A stretch of DNA of 64,000 bases. Origin: Microbacterium faecale. Its GTDB lineage: Bacteria; Actinomycetota; Actinomycetes; Actinomycetales; Microbacteriaceae. The position numbers were made by a program, and so were the translations under genes. The stretch spans positions 568,166 to 632,165 of the forward strand of contig NZ_BMHO01000001.1 in assembly GCF_014640975.1 (NCBI RefSeq). Reading direction: 5' to 3'. This document shows positions 49,631 to 58,679 of this stretch, piece after piece. Under the pieces are notes generated by a model. The model searched no databases. It had not been told where the DNA came from and saw only the letters and a list, made by a program, of their open reading frames with translations. The first letter of the stretch is position 1; the number at the start of each line of letters is the position of its first letter.

Positions 49631-51172
49631 GTGGAACAGCTCGTGGTGGAGACGGACGCCGGCCGGGTGCGCGGCGTTCGGTGCGGCGAGGCGATGCGAT
49701 TCGCCGGGATCCCGTATGCGGCGCCGGCCGCGGGACGTCACCGTTTCCGTCCGCCGCAGCCCGTGACGCCGTGGTCCGGCGTGCGCGACGCGGACGATTT
49801 CGGACCCGCGGCATTCCAACTGATCCGCCCGGGTCGCGCGAACGACATCGGGCCGATGGGGGACGACAGCCTCGTACTGAACGTCTGGACGCCCGAACAT
49901 TCGGGCTCGAGGCCGGTGCTCTTCTGGATCCACGGCGGTGGATTCGGCCAGGGCGTCGGCCATTCGGATGTCAACGACGGTGCACGGCTCGCGATGGCGG
50001 AGGACGTCGTCGTCGTGAGTGTCAACCATCGGCTCGGGCTGTTCGGATACCTCGATCTTGAGCACGTGGCGGGCGAGCGCTTCGCGGGATCGAGCATCGC
50101 GGGCATGCTCGATCTCGAGCGCGCGCTCGAGTGGGTCCGCGACAACATCGCGGCCTTCGGCGGGGATCCCGAGAACGTGACGATCTTCGGCCACTCCGGC
50201 GGCGGCGGCAAGGTCGCCACACTGATGGCGATGCCGCGCGCGCGGCAACTGTTCCACCGGGCGGTCATCCACGGCGGCCCCCCGTTCGGGTATCGCGACA
50301 TCCCGGCGGCCGCGGACGCCGCCGATCGCCTGATCCGTGAGCTCGGCCTCCGCCCCGACACGATCGACTCCATCGCCGACATCCCCGGCGAACGACTGCT
50401 GGAGGCGCAGGCCGCACTGGGGGTGGGCGCCGTCCCGGGGGTGAACGGCATGCTGTTCGCTCCTGTCGTCGGAACCGAACACTTTCCCGAGCGCCCCGAG
50501 AACGCGTTGGCGTCCGGAGCTGCCGCCGGCATCGACCTCATGGCGGGAACGTCCGTGGACGAGGCTGACTACGTTCTCTTCGCGAATCCGGCCTGGCTGG
50601 AACCCGAGTTCGACATCAGCGCGGCGGATCTCGTGGCCCGCGTCGCGAGTTCGATCGACAGCCCCGACCGTGCCGACGAGCTCGTCGCCGGCTACCGGGC
50701 GCAGGGCGACGCGCGCAACATCGATCTGCTGCGGGACATCATGAGCGACCAGTTCCTCGTGCGCACGCGTCGGCTCGTCGAGGCGAAGATCGGCGGGGAT
50801 GGGAAAGACGCGTTCCTCTATGCGTGCGACGTCAACCACGGCCAGGAGATCGGCGCATTCCACGGTGTGCAGATGCCGTTCTTCTTCGACACCGTGACGG
50901 AGGCCTCCGAGCGGATGCCGATCGCGGCGACTCCGGAGAACCTCGCGCTCGCCGCGGAGGCCCGACACGCGCATGCCGAGTTCGCCCGAACCGGCCGCCC
51001 CGCGCTGCCGGGCGACGCCTGGCGCGCATACGGCCGCGACGACAAAGCGCAGTACGTGTTCGGCGAATCGGGGAGCGCGGTCGTGAACGATCCATACGGC
51101 GATCGGCACGAGCTCTGGCGCGACGTCGTCGCGACCTCGCGCGTGGATCCGTGGGCGCGGCTGTTCGCATGA
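49631..51172 (+). CDS. Type B carboxylesterase/lipase
   Basis: The 513-residue carboxylesterase shows WIHGGGFGQG near residue 100 (oxyanion hole), the nucleophile in IFGHSGGGGKV near residue 189 in place of the usual G-E-S-A-G, and the His in GAFHGVQMPFFF near 415. It has no signal peptide and is likely cytoplasmic. The GTG at 49631 follows GAGGAG. It is the first gene of a long operon with a CapA-like protein, binding proteins and a Dpp-type transporter, and a related esterase lies at 63233-64000 on the other strand. It probably removes an ester from the imported compound. Confidence 0.9.
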   Translation: MEQLVVETDAGRVRGVRCGEAMRFAGIPYAAPAAGRHRFRPPQPVTPWSGVRDADDFGPAAFQLIRPGRANDIGPMGDDSLVLNVWTPEHSGSRPVLFWIHGGGFGQGVGHSDVNDGARLAMAEDVVVVSVNHRLGLFGYLDLEHVAGERFAGSSIAGMLDLERALEWVRDNIAAFGGDPENVTIFGHSGGGGKVATLMAMPRARQLFHRAVIHGGPPFGYRDIPAAADAADRLIRELGLRPDTIDSIADIPGERLLEAQAALGVGAVPGVNGMLFAPVVGTEHFPERPENALASGAAAGIDLMAGTSVDEADYVLFANPAWLEPEFDISAADLVARVASSIDSPDRADELVAGYRAQGDARNIDLLRDIMSDQFLVRTRRLVEAKIGGDGKDAFLYACDVNHGQEIGAFHGVQMPFFFDTVTEASERMPIAATPENLALAAEARHAHAEFARTGRPALPGDAWRAYGRDDKAQYVFGESGSAVVNDPYGDRHELWRDVVATSRVDPWARLFA

Positions 51173-52302
51173 GCACGTTGCGCTCGGCCGAGATGATGTT
51201 CGTCGGGGATCTCATCCTCGGCGCGGACGAGGTGCGAGGGCACTTCGGCGACACCGGCGACACCCTGCGCGGCGCCGATGTTGCGGTGGGGCACGTCGAA
51301 TGGCCGCACACGCGACGCGGCCAGGTGTCCTCCGCCGACCTCCCCGCGCCAGCAGCGCCCCCGGACAACCTCGCTGTCCTCGGCGACGTCGGAATCACCG
51401 TGGCGACGCTCGCCGCGAACCACATCTTCGACCAGGGCCAGAATGGCGTCGAGGACACGGTGAGCACCCTGCGGGAGCTCGGCATCGCGACGACCGGTGC
51501 CGGATCCCACAGCGCCGCCGCGCGCGAGGCGGCGACCGTTGAGCGCGCGGGGTTGAGTATCGGGCTGCTGAGCTACAACGCGGTCGGGCCGCGCGAATCG
51601 TGGGCGACCCCCTCGAAGGCCGGCGCCGCCTACGTGCGGATCCACGCGCATTACGACGTCGAGATGGCGTCGCCGGGGAGCCCTCCGACCGAGTTCACGG
51701 CGATCGACGCCGAGACGCTGAGCGCGATGTGCGCGGACATCCGCGAACTGAAGGAGCGCGTCGACGTCGTGGCGGTGAGCCTGCACAAGGGCCTCGTGTT
51801 CGAGCGCGCTCGGCTCGCTCAGTACGAACGCCCCCTCGCCTATGCGGCGATCGACGCCGGCGCGGACGTCGTGATCGGCCACCACGCTCACATCCTGCGC
51901 GGGGTCGAGGTGTACAAGGGGCGGCCGATCTTCCACGGCGTGAACCACTTCGTCACGGCATACCCGGACTCGGCGAACCCGCAGTCTTCGGCGTCGCGGG
52001 CGCGTACGCGCCCGACCCGGTCGCCGATCCTCTCGCTCGTGGATCCGGATCGCGACGTGCAGAACTTCCCCTTCTCGCGCGACGCACGCCAGACGATGAT
52101 CGCGACCGTCGAGGTCGACGCGAGCGGTGTTGCGCGAGCCGGCTTCGTGCCGTGCTGGATCGACGAGAACGCGCGCACGCACGTCGCGCACGGCGAGCGC
52201 GGCGCCCAGATCGTGCAGTACGTCAGAGACATCACCACCGAGGCAGGGCTCGCCGCAGACATCGAATGGGATGGTGCGCGCGCCGCCTTCTTCACCCGTT
52301 GA
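51169..52302 (+). CDS. CapA family metallophosphatase-like protein
   Basis: This 377-residue PGA_cap/CapA-type protein of the calcineurin-like fold has AEMMFVGDLILG near the start, AANHIFDQG near residue 83, and VIGHHAHILRGVEVYKGRPI then FHG near 235. The Trp usual in the V-x-x-H-W-G motif is Lys (VSLHKG). No signal peptide or membrane anchor is seen, so a role in capsule export is unlikely. It may hydrolyse a peptide or amide bond inside the cell. A paralogue is at 60396-61550, also beside a binding protein. The ATG overlaps the esterase stop. Confidence 0.85.
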   Translation: MSTLRSAEMMFVGDLILGADEVRGHFGDTGDTLRGADVAVGHVEWPHTRRGQVSSADLPAPAAPPDNLAVLGDVGITVATLAANHIFDQGQNGVEDTVSTLRELGIATTGAGSHSAAAREAATVERAGLSIGLLSYNAVGPRESWATPSKAGAAYVRIHAHYDVEMASPGSPPTEFTAIDAETLSAMCADIRELKERVDVVAVSLHKGLVFERARLAQYERPLAYAAIDAGADVVIGHHAHILRGVEVYKGRPIFHGVNHFVTAYPDSANPQSSASRARTRPTRSPILSLVDPDRDVQNFPFSRDARQTMIATVEVDASGVARAGFVPCWIDENARTHVAHGERGAQIVQYVRDITTEAGLAADIEWDGARAAFFTR

Positions 52303-52314
52303 AAGGAAACAAAG

Positions 52315-53898
52315 ATGTTCCACCGTCACACGGGCCGCAGGGCCCTGATCACTGCCGTGCTTGTCACGGGCGGACTTGTCGTCAGCGGATGCGCGGCCGA
52401 CGACGCCCCCGCACCCGATGATCCGGCCGCAGCAGCTGCCGGCGGCGACCTAAATATCCAGTACTTCGGTGATGTCGTCACGCTCGATCCCGCGCTATCC
52501 GGCCAGGGCCCGAGCGCCAACATCATCGCCTTCGCGTACGACCCGCTCATCTACATGACCCCGCAGGGCGACTACATCCCTGACCTCGCCGTCGAGTGGG
52601 GATACGCCGACGACGAGAACACGGTCTTCGAGTTCACCCTTCGCGACGGGGTGACCTTCGCGGGCGGCGCCGACCTCGACGCGGACGCAGCGGTCGCCTC
52701 GATGGAGTATTTCCTTAGCTCGGGAGGCGGAGCCGTCGCGGAGGTCGGCGAGATCGACACGGTCGAGGCGATTGATGACGCCACCGTGCGCATCACGTAC
52801 GCCGAACCGTTCCCCCACGCACCGTGGACGCTGTCGCAGTACATCAAGTTCGGCAGCATCATCGGGCCGGACGGCCTCGAGGATCCCTCAACGCTCTCGA
52901 CCGAGATGGACGGTGCGGGGCAGTACATCTTCAACGCCGACGAATCGGTCTCGAACGCCACCTACGTCTTCGACAGGAACCCCGACTACTGGAACCCCGA
53001 GGCGCAGATGTACGAGCGCGTCACGGTGCAGGCGATCACCGACGAGAACGCCGCCCTGTCGGCGATCCAGACGGGCCAGGTCGACTACACGCTCGGGGCC
53101 CCGGGAACCCTCGACGCCGCGGAGGCCGCCGGAATCGAGGTGCTCCAGGTGCCCTTCTTCAACTGGGGCATTCACATTGCCGACCGCAGTGGCGACCTTG
53201 TGCCGGCGCTCGAGGATCCGCAGGTGCGCGAGGCGATCGCGCTCTCCATCGATCGGCAGGCGATCGTCGACGCGATCGCGCCGAAGACCGCGCAGCCGAG
53301 CAGCCAGATCATGAACGAAGGCGCAATCGGTTTCGTCGACGGCCTCGAGTACCCCTACGACCCGGATCGCGCGCGCGAGCTGCTCGCGGACGCCGGATAC
53401 GCGGACGGATTCTCGATGCCGATCCTCTCGACGAACGCGCTCGACCAGAACGCGATCCGTGCGCAGGCGATCGTGAGCTACCTCGAGGACATCGGCATCG
53501 ACGTCGAGCTGACGGCGGACTCCACGGGTGTGTCGGGATTCGTCGAGAAGGCGCAGTCCGGTGAGTATGCGGCCACGATCTTCCCGATGAGCGGAACGAC
53601 AATGGGTCTGCTGTACCAGACGCTCAGATCGGGTCCGCGCAATCCGTCCGCCACGCTCGATGACGAGATGGAATCCCTGTTCGACGAGTCGGTGACGCTC
53701 GACGACGAGGCGCGCCTTTCCCTGTACGAGCAGATGAGTGAGCGTGCCTATGAGACCGCGTGGCACATCCCGGTCTTCACGGCGAACGACCTGCACTACG
53801 TCGGGTCGGACCTGGCCGGGGTCGAGGTCACGAACCTCAATCCGATCCCGATCACGGTCGCCCCGGACCCGGGCTTCGCCTGGCACCCGGCCGGGTGA
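52315..53898 (+). CDS. ABC transporter substrate-binding lipoprotein (peptide/nickel type)
   Basis: This 527-residue family 5 solute-binding protein has a lipoprotein signal with lipobox VVSGC (Cys near residue 25). The SBP_bac_5 opening is VTLDPALSGQGPSANIIAFA then YDPLIY. FDRNPDYWNPEAQMYERVTV near residue 220 and DPDRARELLADAGYADGFSM near 345 are typical. It shares these segments with the binding proteins at 58676 and 61538. It delivers an oligopeptide-like or other ligand to the Dpp-type permease that follows. GAAAGGAAAC precedes the ATG. Confidence 0.92.
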   Translation: MFHRHTGRRALITAVLVTGGLVVSGCAADDAPAPDDPAAAAAGGDLNIQYFGDVVTLDPALSGQGPSANIIAFAYDPLIYMTPQGDYIPDLAVEWGYADDENTVFEFTLRDGVTFAGGADLDADAAVASMEYFLSSGGGAVAEVGEIDTVEAIDDATVRITYAEPFPHAPWTLSQYIKFGSIIGPDGLEDPSTLSTEMDGAGQYIFNADESVSNATYVFDRNPDYWNPEAQMYERVTVQAITDENAALSAIQTGQVDYTLGAPGTLDAAEAAGIEVLQVPFFNWGIHIADRSGDLVPALEDPQVREAIALSIDRQAIVDAIAPKTAQPSSQIMNEGAIGFVDGLEYPYDPDRARELLADAGYADGFSMPILSTNALDQNAIRAQAIVSYLEDIGIDVELTADSTGVSGFVEKAQSGEYAATIFPMSGTTMGLLYQTLRSGPRNPSATLDDEMESLFDESVTLDDEARLSLYEQMSERAYETAWHIPVFTANDLHYVGSDLAGVEVTNLNPIPITVAPDPGFAWHPAG

Positions 53899-53922
53899 GC
53901 CCGACCCGAAACGGGTCTTGTC

Positions 53923-53945
53923 GAATATCATAGCCAATGATATTC
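53923..53945. promoter_or_regulatory. Palindromic operator GAATATCA-N7-TGATATTC before the permease genes
   Basis: A perfect 8-bp inverted repeat with a seven-base spacer lies in an AT-rich gap 53 bp upstream of the DppB-type permease start. The related site at 41975 suggests one regulator for both ABC systems. It marks an internal promoter within the long gene set. Confidence 0.7.
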
Positions 53946-53998
53946 TTCACAATCAGTTACGACAGTAATTCAACGTGTTTAGCAAAGGAGCTGAGCCG

Positions 53999-54940
53999 AT
54001 GGTCGCGGTCCTCGCGAGGCGTGTGCTCATGGCGATTCCCATCCTGGTGATCGTCTCGGTCGTCATGTTCATCCTGTCCTCGATCGTCCCGGGCGATCAG
54101 GCGCGGACGATCCTGGGAGAGAACGCCACCCCACAGGCGGTCGCCGCGCTGCGTGAGCAGATGGGACTCGATCTGCCGCTCTACCTGCAGTACCTGAACT
54201 GGGCGTGGGACGCGGTGCGCGGCGACCTCGGCGCATCGATCTACAGCGGGCAGTCGGTCGTCACGATCGTCGGTGCGCGCTTCCCCGTCACCGGGTCGCT
54301 CATGCTGCTGGCGACGATCACGATCGCCGTCGTGGGCGGCGGGCTCGGCTTGATGAGCGCGCTGCGCGGTGGCTGGGTCGGTCGCATGCTCGACACGGCC
54401 TCGCTCGTCGGGCTCGCGGTGCCGAGCTTCGCCATCGCGATCCTGCTCGTGTCGGTGTTCGCCGTGACCGTGCGGATCTTTCCCGCGACCGGCTACGTCG
54501 CGTTCTCCGACGACCCCGTCGGATGGCTGTGGGCGCTCGTGCTCCCCGTGTTCGCGCTGAGTCTCGGGGGAACCACGCTCGTCGCCAAGCAGATGCGCGA
54601 CTCGGTGCTCGACGCGCTCAGCCGCGACTACGTGCGGATGATGCGAGCGAACGGGATCCCCGAGCGGTCGATCATCTTCCGGCACGTCGTCAAGAACGCA
54701 TCGATTCCGTCGATGACGATCGTCGGCGTCGGGGCTGTCGCCTGTCTCACGTCGACGGTCTTCGTCGAGAACGTCTTCGTGCTACCGGGGCTCGGCACGC
54801 TCGCGACGCAGTCGACGCTGAACCACGACCTGCCGGTGCTGCTCGGACTCGGCGTCTTCTTCACCCTGATGGTCATCGCGATCAACCTCGTGGTCGACGT
54901 GATGTACGGGGTGCTCAACCCGAAGGTGAGGATCTCATGA
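53999..54940 (+). CDS. ABC transporter permease DppB-like
   Basis: The 313-residue permease has the DppB-type six-helix topology: MVAVLARRVLMAIPILVIVS opening, VPGDQARTILGENATPQAVA and the EAA-like segment YVRMMRANGIPERSIIFRHV near residues 211-230. AAAGGAG precedes the ATG at 53999 by 8 bp. Its stop overlaps the start of the permease-ATPase fusion (ATGA). It forms the membrane channel with that next protein. Confidence 0.92.
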   Translation: MVAVLARRVLMAIPILVIVSVVMFILSSIVPGDQARTILGENATPQAVAALREQMGLDLPLYLQYLNWAWDAVRGDLGASIYSGQSVVTIVGARFPVTGSLMLLATITIAVVGGGLGLMSALRGGWVGRMLDTASLVGLAVPSFAIAILLVSVFAVTVRIFPATGYVAFSDDPVGWLWALVLPVFALSLGGTTLVAKQMRDSVLDALSRDYVRMMRANGIPERSIIFRHVVKNASIPSMTIVGVGAVACLTSTVFVENVFVLPGLGTLATQSTLNHDLPVLLGLGVFFTLMVIAINLVVDVMYGVLNPKVRIS

Positions 54941-56880
54941 CGGCACGTCGGCAGGGTTCGCCCCGCGTCTTCCGCGGCACGGGCCGCAATCTCTTCGCGG
55001 CCACGATCCGCAAGCCCCTCGGCGCGGTCTCGCTCGTCTACCTCGCGATCGTCGTCGCCGCGACCGTCGCGGCGCCGTGGCTCGCGCCCCACGACCCGCT
55101 CCAGCAGCGTCTGGACAGCGTCCGGCTCGGGCCGTCCGCCGAGTTCCTGCTCGGCACGGACGCGCTCGGACGGGACATCCTCAGCCGTCTGCTGCACGGC
55201 GGACAGGAGACGATGATCGGCGTGGCGCAGGCGCTCATCGTCGCCCTCGCGCTCGCGATCCCGCTCGGCATCGCCGCCGGCTTCCTCGGCGGGTGGGTCG
55301 ATCGCCTCGTGATGCGCGTCGTGGACGTGACGATGGCGGTGCCGGGCATCATCGTCACGCTCGCCGTGCTTGCGATCTTCGCCAACAGCATGACGGCGGC
55401 GATGGTCACCTTCGGCGCGCTCGCGAGCGGCGCGGTCATCCGCGTGATCCGCAGCTCGGTGCTCGGCGTGCGCGAGGAGCTCTACATCGACGCGTCGCGC
55501 ACGATCGGTCTGACGAACCCCCAGATCCTCGTGCGGCACGTGCTGCCGCGCACCCTCGGCGTCATCATCGTGCAGACCGCGCTGCTGGCCGCGATCGCCC
55601 TCGGCGTGCAGACGGGTCTCGCCTTCCTCGGCTTCGGTCCGCCGCCGCCCTCGCCGACATGGGGCGGCATGGTCGGCGAGGCCTCCACGATGCTGCAGCT
55701 GCACATGTGGATGATCTTCCCGACAGCGGGCATCATCACGATCACGACGCTGGCGTTCGGTCTGCTCGGCGACGCCGTGCGCGACGCGAACGCCGAGCGA
55801 TTCACCGGCGGACCGCGGGCGCACCACCGCGAAGAGGCCGCGACGCGCACGATCGCGCCCGCCGGATCCCGCGACGAACGGGCGCTGCTGTCGGTGCGCG
55901 GCCTCACGGTCGCGTTCGGAACGCGGACCGCGGAGACCGTCGTCCTCGACGGGGTGGACTTCGACGTCCATCCGGGCGAGACGGTCGGGCTCGTCGGCGA
56001 GTCCGGATCCGGCAAGACGGTCACGGCGCTCGCGGTGCTGGGGCTGCTCGCCGCGGGTGGCCGCATCGTGTCGGGCGAGATCTGGTTCGACGGCGAGGAC
56101 ATCTCCGGATACTCGCGAGCGCAGTACCGCAAGCTCCGCGGCAAGGAGATCGCGCTGATCTCACAAGAGCCGATGGTGGCCCTGGATCCCGCGTTCCGCG
56201 TGGGGTTCCAGGTCGCCGAGGCGGTGCGCTCCCACGAGCGCTGCTCCCCGGCCGCGGCGAAGAAGCGGGCGCTCGAGCTGCTCGCCGACGTGCGCCTGCC
56301 GGATCCGCGCGCGGTGGCGAAGCTCTACCCTCATCAGCTCTCCGGCGGGATGGCGCAGCGCGTGTCGATCGCGATCGCGTTGGCCGGCCGCCCTCGCCTG
56401 CTCGTCGCGGACGAGCCGACGACCGCCCTCGACGTCACGGTGCAGGCCGAGATCCTCGACCTGCTGCGCCAGCTGCAGCGAGACACCGAGATGTCCATCA
56501 TGTTCGTGACGCACGACTGGGGGGTCGTCGCGGACATCTGCGACCGGGCCGTCGTGATGTACGCGGGCCAGGTCGTCGAACGTGCGACCGTGCGCGAGGT
56601 GTTCGCGGATCCGCTGCACCCCTACACGCAGGGCCTGCGGTCGTCGAGTCCGCATCACGCGCGTCGCGGCGAGCCCATGCCGGCGATCGGCGGGATGGTG
56701 CCGCCGCCCACCGACTGGCCGACCGGGTGCCACTTCGCGCCGCGCTGTCCGGTCGCGACGGCGGCCTGCCGCGAGTCGCGCATCGAGGAGCGCGTGTTCG
56801 ACCACGGGCGCACCGGGCGATGCATCCGCATCCCCGCCGAAGGCACACACGAAGGACGAAATGCGGTGATGACGCGATGA
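54937..56880 (+). CDS. Fused DppC-like permease and DppD-like ATPase
   Basis: This 647-residue fusion has residues 1-285 as a DppC permease (LGTDALGRDILSRLLHGGQE near 70, EAA-type YIDASRTIGLTNPQILVRHV near 190). After a linker, residues 305-647 are a DppD ATPase with Walker A GESGSGKTVTALA near 354, signature LSGGMAQR near 468, and Walker B LLVADEPTTALDV near 487. The oligopeptide-specific C-terminal motif CHFAPRCPVATAACRE lies near 598. Such fusions occur in other actinobacteria and fix the stoichiometry of channel and motor. It overlaps both neighbours by 4 bp. Confidence 0.93.
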   Translation: MTARRQGSPRVFRGTGRNLFAATIRKPLGAVSLVYLAIVVAATVAAPWLAPHDPLQQRLDSVRLGPSAEFLLGTDALGRDILSRLLHGGQETMIGVAQALIVALALAIPLGIAAGFLGGWVDRLVMRVVDVTMAVPGIIVTLAVLAIFANSMTAAMVTFGALASGAVIRVIRSSVLGVREELYIDASRTIGLTNPQILVRHVLPRTLGVIIVQTALLAAIALGVQTGLAFLGFGPPPPSPTWGGMVGEASTMLQLHMWMIFPTAGIITITTLAFGLLGDAVRDANAERFTGGPRAHHREEAATRTIAPAGSRDERALLSVRGLTVAFGTRTAETVVLDGVDFDVHPGETVGLVGESGSGKTVTALAVLGLLAAGGRIVSGEIWFDGEDISGYSRAQYRKLRGKEIALISQEPMVALDPAFRVGFQVAEAVRSHERCSPAAAKKRALELLADVRLPDPRAVAKLYPHQLSGGMAQRVSIAIALAGRPRLLVADEPTTALDVTVQAEILDLLRQLQRDTEMSIMFVTHDWGVVADICDRAVVMYAGQVVERATVREVFADPLHPYTQGLRSSSPHHARRGEPMPAIGGMVPPPTDWPTGCHFAPRCPVATAACRESRIEERVFDHGRTGRCIRIPAEGTHEGRNAVMTR

Positions 56881-57731
56881 CGACCCCCCTGCTCGACGTC
56901 GACGACCTCTCGGTCGAGTATCGACGCGGCCGCAAGCGGACGATGGCGGTCCGCGACGTGTCCTTCACGATCGGCGAGGGCGAGACGCTCGGCCTGGTCG
57001 GCGAGTCCGGATCCGGGAAGTCCACGATCGGCAAGGCCATCCTCGGGCTCGTGGCCGCGCACCGCGGCACGATCCGCTTCGCCGGGCGGGACATCACGCA
57101 CCTTCCGCGCACGGAGCGCAACGCCCTCACGAGCGACATCCAGGTCGTGTACCAGGATCCGTACAGCTCGCTCGACCCCACCAAGCCGATCGGCTACACG
57201 TTGGCCGAGCCGATTCAGGTGCACGATCCGGGGCCGCGGGAGCAGGTCGCCGAGCGCGTCCTCGCGATGCTGCGTCGCGTCGGGCTGGGCGAGGACGCGG
57301 CGACGCGATACCCGGCGCAGTTCTCCGGCGGGCAGCGGCAGCGGATCGCCGTCGCCCGCGCGCTGATCCTCTCGCCCAAGCTCGTCGTCTGCGATGAGCC
57401 CGTGAGCGCGCTCGACCTCTCGATCCAGGCCGAGGTCATCAACCTCATGGCGGGGCTGCAGCGCGAGAGCGGCGCGAGCTTCCTGTTCATCTCGCACGAC
57501 CTCTCGATCGTGCACCACATCTCCGACCGCCTCGTCGTGCTGAAGGACGGCCAGATCGTCGAGCAGGGCGACGCAGCCGAGATCTACCGGGCGCCGGAAG
57601 ACGACTACACGAAACGACTCATCGCGGCGGCGCCCGTGCCCGATCCGGACGAGCAGGCACGCCGGAACGCGGCCCGGCTGGGGCAGGCCCCGCGGCGGCA
57701 GAGCGAGGAAACGGTGCTCAGCGCGCCGTGA
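56877..57731 (+). CDS. ABC transporter ATP-binding protein DppF-like
   Basis: This 284-residue ATPase has Walker A GESGSGKSTIGKA near residue 43, YQDPYSSLDPTKPIG near 91 (diagnostic of OppF/DppF), signature FSGGQRQRIAVARA near 146, and Walker B LVVCDEPVSALDL near 167. It pairs with the ATPase half of the upstream fusion. The C-terminal tail is short and Arg-rich, without the cysteine motif. The next gene begins 48 bp later, so it probably belongs to the same transcript. Confidence 0.93.
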   Translation: MTTPLLDVDDLSVEYRRGRKRTMAVRDVSFTIGEGETLGLVGESGSGKSTIGKAILGLVAAHRGTIRFAGRDITHLPRTERNALTSDIQVVYQDPYSSLDPTKPIGYTLAEPIQVHDPGPREQVAERVLAMLRRVGLGEDAATRYPAQFSGGQRQRIAVARALILSPKLVVCDEPVSALDLSIQAEVINLMAGLQRESGASFLFISHDLSIVHHISDRLVVLKDGQIVEQGDAAEIYRAPEDDYTKRLIAAAPVPDPDEQARRNAARLGQAPRRQSEETVLSAP

Positions 57732-57779
57732 CACGGGCGGCGAAGGCAGAGACCGAAGGACACAACGAGAGGGAGAGCT

Positions 57780-58679
57780 GTGCCGATTCAGAAGATCGCT
57801 GACGCGGAGCTGTGGTTCGACGAGTACGGAGACGACGATGCGCGAGAGACCGTCATCTCCTCCGCCATGGGCTTCGCGGGCGTGGGATATCCCGAGGGCC
57901 TCGCCGAGGCGCCGTCCCGGTACAAGGTCTATACCGTGCAGGCGCGGGGCTTCGGGCGCTCGACGCGGCCGACCCGGCCGCCGAGCGAGGGCTGGCTCGC
58001 CCAGTGGGCGGACGACGTCGTGGCCTTCGCCGACGCGCGCGGGATCGACCGCTTCATCTACACCGGAGCCTCGCACGGCGCCGGCATCGGGTGGTACATC
58101 GCGATGCGCCGTCCCGAGCGGCTCAAGGCGTTCGTCTCGGTGGTCGGCGCGCCGCACGACCGGTACGGCGTGACCGATTCCTCCGAGGGGCGCCGCGCGG
58201 TGATCGAGGCGCGCATGAACGGCGACGTCGACACCGTGCGCGGTCAGCTCGAGGTGCTCGGCGGGTGGCTGCACCCGGACGAGACCGAGCGCCGCGCGCG
58301 CCGCGACGCCTTCCTCGACGGCGCCGTCGCGGCGACGATGGAGCGCGACGACGACGAGTCCCGCATCAACCAGGGCATGCCGTTTCCCGAGGCCAAGACG
58401 AACGAGGCGCTCGCCGAGATCCTCAAGCAGGTGCGCGTGCCGACCCTGATGCTCGCCGGGATGCGCGACGGCATCGTGTCGCCGGAGGCCTCGCTGCGCG
58501 CGGTGATGAGCGTGCGCGACGCGAAGGCGGTGTTCTTCGAGAGCGAGGGGCACTTCATGACCCAGGAGGTGCCGGAGCGCCTCATCCGCGAGGTGGCGCT
58601 GTTCGTCGACGAGATCAACGGGCGCGCCGAGCCCACAGCACGTCATGACACAGACCGAACGAAGGTGGACACGATATGA
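57780..58679 (+). CDS. Alpha/beta hydrolase
   Basis: This 299-residue alpha/beta hydrolase has the nucleophile in YTGASHGAGIGW near residue 99, acid Asp in LAGMRDGIVSP near 236, and His in SEGHFMTQE near 258. These positions fit the fold. It lacks a signal peptide. With a binding protein gene overlapping its 3' end and the transporter before it, it likely acts on the imported compound after uptake. GTG at 57780 follows GAGGGAGAG; spacing is short. Substrate unknown. Confidence 0.87.
   Translation: MPIQKIADAELWFDEYGDDDARETVISSAMGFAGVGYPEGLAEAPSRYKVYTVQARGFGRSTRPTRPPSEGWLAQWADDVVAFADARGIDRFIYTGASHGAGIGWYIAMRRPERLKAFVSVVGAPHDRYGVTDSSEGRRAVIEARMNGDVDTVRGQLEVLGGWLHPDETERRARRDAFLDGAVAATMERDDDESRINQGMPFPEAKTNEALAEILKQVRVPTLMLAGMRDGIVSPEASLRAVMSVRDAKAVFFESEGHFMTQEVPERLIREVALFVDEINGRAEPTARHDTDRTKVDTI

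Noticed and set aside
54937..56880. DppC-DppD fusion considered as a frameshift artefact
   Set aside because: A normal linker joins two complete domains, and such permease-ATPase fusions are known in this phylum.
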